Part shown: positions 59,257 through 64,000 of the stretch, piece after piece
Position numbering within the stretch: position 1 is the first letter of the stretch
Layout of the letters: the number at the start of each line of letters is the position of its first letter
Assembly: GCA_964036195.1 (NCBI GenBank)
Contig: OZ038459.1
Location: 9,669,206 to 9,733,205 of the forward strand
Reading direction: 5' to 3'
Source: Sphaerolaimus hirsutus
Lineage: Eukaryota > Nematoda > Chromadorea > Monhysterida > Sphaerolaimidae
Length of the DNA stretch: 64,000 nucleotides
The notes under the pieces: generated by a model
What the model saw: the letters and a program-made list of their open reading frames with translations, nothing else
What the model was told of the DNA's origin: nothing
The model's database searches: none
Position numbers and translations under genes: made by a program

Positions 59257-59645
59257 TACCGTATTTCCTCGAATTCCCCCCCCCCTCGAAATACCCCCCC
59301 CCCAGATTGAGTGTAAAGAGAACGTACATGACAAATACTGCAGTTTGTGTTCTGCGTAGCGCAGAACACACGTTAAAACAATGTCGTAATCACGTTAGAA
59401 CAGTGTTTATACCATCTACGTACTACTCTTAGTCTACAGGAGTCTATACATGTCAGTTATTGATGCATTTTTCTACCCCAGTGTACATCACAAACAACGA
59501 TTTTGTACTAGGATTTTAAAAAAAATTCTGTGAAATAATAACCCCCCCCCCTCGAAATACCCCCCTCGTTTACCCCCCCCCCTCTCGGGACCACTATGAA
59601 ACAATCACCCCCCGGGGGGTATTTCGAGGAAATACAGTATTTTTG
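59257..59645. mobile_element. Two C-run elements
   Basis: 59257-59320 begins TACCGTATTTCCTCGAATTC; 59520-59640 ends CGAGGAAATACAGTATTT. Opposite termini point outward. Confidence 0.6.
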
Positions 59646-61246
59646 CACCCAAGTATTAATTTTTAGCATAAATAGCATTATTCTTGGTGTTATGAAGCAG
59701 TGCAACTACCTGGAAGTAATGCATCGGGTGTGGTTTAGGTACATGGTTAAATACAGTAAACTGGTGGAAAATTAAAATGAGAAAATCACTTAATTGTATT
59801 TTACAAATTCCTCATGCAAGCTGTTAGGCTTTCATCTTGTGTGAGGGTGCCCTGAGTATTTACTATTTATACCCTAGGGGGCACCCTCCTCAATGATGGC
59901 ACACAATGATGGCGTTGTTGATCAAACTGAGAAAAAATTTTGAGAAAAACATAGGTTTGGAAAAGTGGACAATCCACTATCCCAAGCTACCTATTCATGG
60001 AGCACATGGGGGCCAGAATTGGCTTTCTCGGTGTCAGAAGACACATATGGCTGCTCCTGGGCCCCATTTTCGAACTTAAATTTTTTAAGCCAAATATAAA
60101 AATGGCCCCATGTAGAGGGCATTTGAATGGCAGCATGTCTGACGCCTGCAATGTCGCAATGCAAATTTCAAAATACTTGTGCCCATTCAATCTGGGCACT
60201 AATTATCTGTTAAAAAACATATAGGAGCCAATTGGAAGTCTGCCATGTGTCTAGTGTGAATGGGCCAGAAAAAAACTAGGTCATGTCCAGAAAGTTGAAA
60301 AATCATGTTTTTTCAACTACAATCACAATTTTGGTAATCAGCAGAAAGTTCAAAATCATTGTTGACATGGCTTTGTGGCACATTCCTGCATATTGGGGGC
60401 CATTTTTGTGTGAGGTAGTGTACTGGGGTTCAAAATATACTCCCAACTTACAAGTGGGTCAAAAGATGGCATTGAGCAAGGAATTTTTATTTGTTTAAAC
60501 CACAAACACAAGTGTATTCATCACTTGTGTTGTTAGCACACAAAAAATGGCTGCACTATTTATCGTAGCTGTATTTTGTGCGTAAATTTGAAAATTCTTT
60601 TTTTAATTATCCGGAAAACAAATTGAGAAAATCTATGTATCAATTTGTAGTGGCATAACGGGGGGGGGGTCAGGGGGTGCCACTGTAGACAAATGTTGCA
60701 GGCATCCCCACAGCAAATGGCAGCCAGATTGAGCTGCACGTTTCCTTGTGTGATTGTTATGAAATATGAGGTAGGCAATTTCTCATTTATAAGTTCCACC
60801 AGTTTACATCAGTTCATTATCCCTGGATTTTTCATTATTATACACCGCGGGCGCGGACCACTCGTATTTTACATCAAGCTGTAATTTCAAATCAAAACTT
60901 ACAGCTAGATAGAGCAAAAAATGCAATGGAAAATTGAATATGGATCAGACCTCCCTCAAAGAGCTGGTATACTTCAAGTTGTACGAATCTTGAGCTCTAG
61001 AAATATATAAAATTCTCTGTCTATATATCGAGAAATATCTGTTATATAGCAATAGATAGAAGGAATCTAGAATCTCCAGAAATCTGCTCTTTTGTATGGT
61101 TGCCTATCACTTTGCTTTACCATTATGCATTTGTTGGGGGGTTTTGACACAAATTCATGTAATGTGAGCATTTTACTCTTGTCACTTCAATTCTTGAAGG
61201 CATATGCCTTCAATGGTACTCAGTTGAATAATCCCCCTCCACACAG
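59646..61246. other. Unrecognised intronic sequence
   Basis: Only a small palindrome at 59845-59893 (GAGGGTGCCC...GGGCACCCTC) and a G10 run at 60660-60669 stand out. No exon meeting splice and frame criteria. Confidence 0.4.
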
Positions 61247-61497
61247 TATACTCCGGTTACTTTACACCCTGCACGCGTGGTTCCCGCTGGAAGCGTGCCA
61301 ACGATTGTTTTACACATGCAATTTTCATAAAAAGTTGAAAAAGGTAATCGTTGTTATGACGCTAAATGTTAACTTATTCACAACACTGATTTTTTTCATC
61401 TTTAATAAAAAAATCGCATGCTTACTCTTACATTGGCACGCTTCCAACCTGAGACATAAATGAGTGCGAGGGCAGAGTATCATGTCCGCCGACTATA
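61247..61497. mobile_element. TATACTCCGG MITE, unique copy
   Basis: Same family as 7511 and 21279; ends TATACTCCGG and CCGACTATA. More diverged internally. Confidence 0.72.
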
Positions 61498-62054
61498 CAT
61501 TGATGGATTCTAAAAATCGGACACAGGAACTTGCCCTCTAGCATATTGTCGGCGAGAATTACACACTATTTTTATACAACATATTGCACAGTTGGTGCAC
61601 TGCAGTAAGAACCAGCTTTGCATAATTTAACCAACAGAAACTCGACAATACCGAGTCAAAGTTTATACAGGCCTAAACACCTAAACAGTGACACCTAAAC
61701 AGGGCATACACAAACAGCGTGGGCCACAACACTTGCCAGTTCTAGCATGGCACATATGCAATTCAATACTGTTTATTGATTATAATAAATCAACAGGAAC
61801 CATTATTCTTGGCTAAAAAATTTGTGAAATGTCAATGTCTCACAATATTGACCAGAGCACATGCTTTACAGAGGATGTTACAGTATTTCAATGATTCTAG
61901 TAACACCATCAATTGTTTTTAAGGTTACTGATAATGAGAGCAACATACATTTTATGATAAAAAATGAATAGAAATTGGGTTTTTATTCAGATGGCAAATG
62001 TGTGTCATAGCTGAATATATTGATATCCAGATGAACAGATTTTTTTATTATCAG

Positions 62055-62223
62055 AGGCAACAGTGGCGTAAGTGAAGATAACCAACAGTTACAGAGACTA
62101 ACACAAAACTGTGTTTATGAGATGACCTATGATGCAATCAAGGGAGTGATAAAATGTCCCCAGGCTGATCGAGTCTTTCATATTGCAAATCTGTACTTGA
62201 GTACTCTTGGAAATTTGATCTGA
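62055..62223 (+). CDS. Gene 2 terminal exon 3
   Basis: A strong acceptor TTTTTTTATTATCAG ends at 62054. Phase-2 entry gives GNSGVSEDNQQLQRLTQNCV, then YEMTYDAIKGVIKCPQADRV and FHIANLYLSTLGNLI followed by TGA at 62221-62223. Adds cysteines 119 and 134, bringing the mature protein to six (three possible disulfides). The region is predicted helical. AATAAA follows at 62306. CPQADRVFHIANLYLS resembles CPIPKVDAVQLHEYY of gene 1 exon B. A GTAAGT inside the exon (62068) is in an open frame and need not be used. Confidence 0.62.
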
Positions 62224-62305
62224 TAAAGTTAGTCACATATTGAATCATTACAGATAGCTAAGCTGGATGTCCTTGAATTTTGAAAACTGGAAAACCCAAG
62301 GTGTA

Positions 62306-62311
62306 AATAAA
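62306..62311 (+). terminator. Polyadenylation signal of gene 2
   Basis: AATAAA 83 bases after the stop codon. Confidence 0.55.
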
Positions 62312-63266
62312 ATGTGTATAAATACTTCGCCACTTTTGATTGTGAATATGGAACTTTTCACTTTGCTTGTGAATATTGACTTACAGAACTCGTGAGATCA
62401 CTTAAGTGAGTAGTTCATGCACTTATTACATTTTCAATCTTATGCTCAAGGAATATGATAATAGCACGCTTTACAGTTGCTCAATTTATTATAAGTAAAC
62501 AAGAAATCAGTTGAAAAAGTTGAATGTTACAATTAGTAATTTCTGTGCAGATTGTAGTCAATTCGATAAAATCAGCACAAATGTGCTAACTATAGCGCAG
62601 CTGAAGTATTTTTCTAAGCTGTTGCGTTTTTGGCTTTTTTTAAATTCATTGGTTTTTGGAATGTGTTTCTTATAAATTGTTCATAACCAAAAAGTCACAA
62701 ATTGTTTTAATTGCACAATGCTGCAATCCCTCAGGCCATTTCAACGCTGTTGTGTGCACGGGAAACAGGGCTCACAGCGTGCTGAGTCCGTGGCACACAG
62801 GCAGGGATTCAGTTGAGTTAATGATGGATTGGCAAGTGGACCTTGAACAATAGGCGAAGCCAAGTCCACAGCGCCAACAACCAAGGATGGATACATTGCG
62901 TTTGAGATGTGGTGTTGTTGCGTTTTGGTGGAACGTCGCTCGGCGACACGGGTCTCAAAGTCTTGGCATCTCATATTCATAGATGGTCACCCCCCGAAGG
63001 GGACATGAATAATGAGGGAAATGAGTCAATGAACATCAACTGACCTAAACACCCAAGTGGTCACTACTCAAAATTGGTTGAAACATAAAAGTTAACGGTT
63101 CAGACCAATCACTCCAAACCTATCCAACCATAGGAATGCAAGTGTATATAATGTAGTAGACTCTGACTACAACAACGCACGCTGAAAAGTTTTTCATAAA
63201 AACATAATGAATTTGAATTTTTCCCATTTTCACTGTCGAAATCAGTTTTTTTGAATGGCCCTAGCG
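62312..63266. other. No supported gene
   Basis: A slightly GC-richer block at 62740-62990 has short open frames on both strands without splice or start support. Confidence 0.35.
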
Positions 63267-63671
63267 TATTTCTCCTTGTAAACCGCCCGGGTGTTATACA
63301 AAACAAAGGCACTTTTCAGTAACCTTTTTAAAAACTTGTATAACGGCCGGGCGTTAACTCATTGCGAGGGGGGCGTTATGCATGGGAAATTTTTGCTTAA
63401 TTATTTACATATTTTGTGTTCCCTCCCAGTGTACACCAAATTGATTGGTAAAACGTGCATACTGCGGAATAACAATGCGTGCCGCACGGCACAACATTCA
63501 AATAGTTCAAACCAAGTGGGCAATTCTTTACCGTTCAGCTTGATTTGTCATGTATAGACATTTCAAGTTTGCTTATCTTTTTGAAACCAAGCATAGCACC
63601 CCGGAGGCGCTGTAAAGCTGTATAATACACCGGGTGTTGTGCACGCGGGGGGGCGATTTACACGGAGGATA
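63267..63671. mobile_element. C-run-related palindromic element
   Basis: Ends TATTTCTCCTTGTAAACCGC and complement of TATCCTCCGTGTAAATCGCC, with GGGTGTTATAC and GGGCGTTA blocks inside. Partial relative at 58960. The remaining bases to 64000 show only short open frames in two competing phases. Confidence 0.5.
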
Positions 63672-64000
63672 TCTATGAGTCAGTCTGTGATGAAGCCACC
63701 GAAGTCAGCGTCTTCTACCACCGAATCCGGCAACTCCAAGACCGTAGTGAGAAACGGCCATTAGAGTGGTTTGATTTCCCTTTGTAGCCGAACGTCCACT
63801 TGTCGACAGCCAAGTTGAGTTTATTTCGTGGTTGCATGTTGAATGGGGTTTCAAGATTGTTTCAGGTACTTTATTCGAACAGATACAGCTTGAATACAAA
63901 AGCGCAAAGCCTAGCGAGCTTCCTAGTTGAAGTTTCTATCGCTAGCTTATTTCTTGGGTCGGGACTGGGGTCATAAGACTGGCTAAAGTCTAAGACTGAA

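Noticed and set aside
63660-63790. Coding-like stretch after the palindromic element near the window end
   Set aside because: Two frames are open (about 40 and 29 codons) and no proper acceptor precedes either; too short to support.

Overview
The window looks like intergenic and intronic DNA of an animal, probably a marine invertebrate. It is AT-rich, packed with nested non-autonomous transposons, minisatellites and palindromes, contains a Ty3/gypsy LTR element, and holds small exons separated by kilobases of repeats. I cannot name the species. No rRNA, tRNA, CRISPR or bacterial-type operon is visible.

Host genes. I find a sparse plus-strand set of short exons. All acceptors, and all clear donors except that of the first exon, are in phase 2. 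Gene 2, in its complete copy, has a signal-peptide exon (49863-49972), a cysteine-rich exon (57255-57443) and a terminal exon with stop (62055-62223), followed by AATAAA at 62306. Together these give a 155-residue secreted protein with six mature cysteines. Gene 1, a likely paralogue whose 5' end lies outside the window, has exons at 4992-~5299, 9600-9761, 19781-19936 and 21098-21278. I do not recognise the protein family.

Segmental duplication. Bases 16588-34338 recur almost identically from 34353 onward. The copies are joined by 14 bases of unexplained filler (34339-34352). Copy 2 also contains about 5.1 kb (about 50058-55218) absent from copy 1. An 8-bp target-site duplication that brackets this segment shows copy 1 lost it. 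The junction cuts copy 1 at the second base of gene 2's cysteine-rich exon. It therefore leaves a signal exon (32101) upstream of duplicated gene 1 exons (37546, 38863) that share its splice phase, a possible chimeric secreted gene.

Layout. 1-5300: triply nested hAT-like elements, then exon A. 5300-9600: hAT-, Harbinger- and palindrome-type elements, then exon B. 9760-15900: foldback and Helitron-like element, three tandem arrays, C-run elements. 15904-19764: a 3.9-kb inverted satellite element abutting exon D. 20000-21900: C-run elements, a GCGCC hAT element, and exon C with a small transposon in its stop codon. 21904-30015: a TRIM and a Ty3/gypsy element. 30039-34338: Harbinger-like, hAT-like, signal exon, Helitron-like. 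34353-57256: second copy. 57255-64000: gene 2 exons 2 and 3 among diffuse repeats.

The most distinctive repeat biology is a set of hAT-like elements (exact 8-bp target duplications) whose ends are arrays of one short word arranged as hairpins: GGCGCTT, GGCACC, ACGTTTACG or CGGTTC. At least two word families share the same internal core, as if terminal modules had been exchanged. Three unrelated elements end 16-22 bases upstream of a 3' splice site of this gene set.
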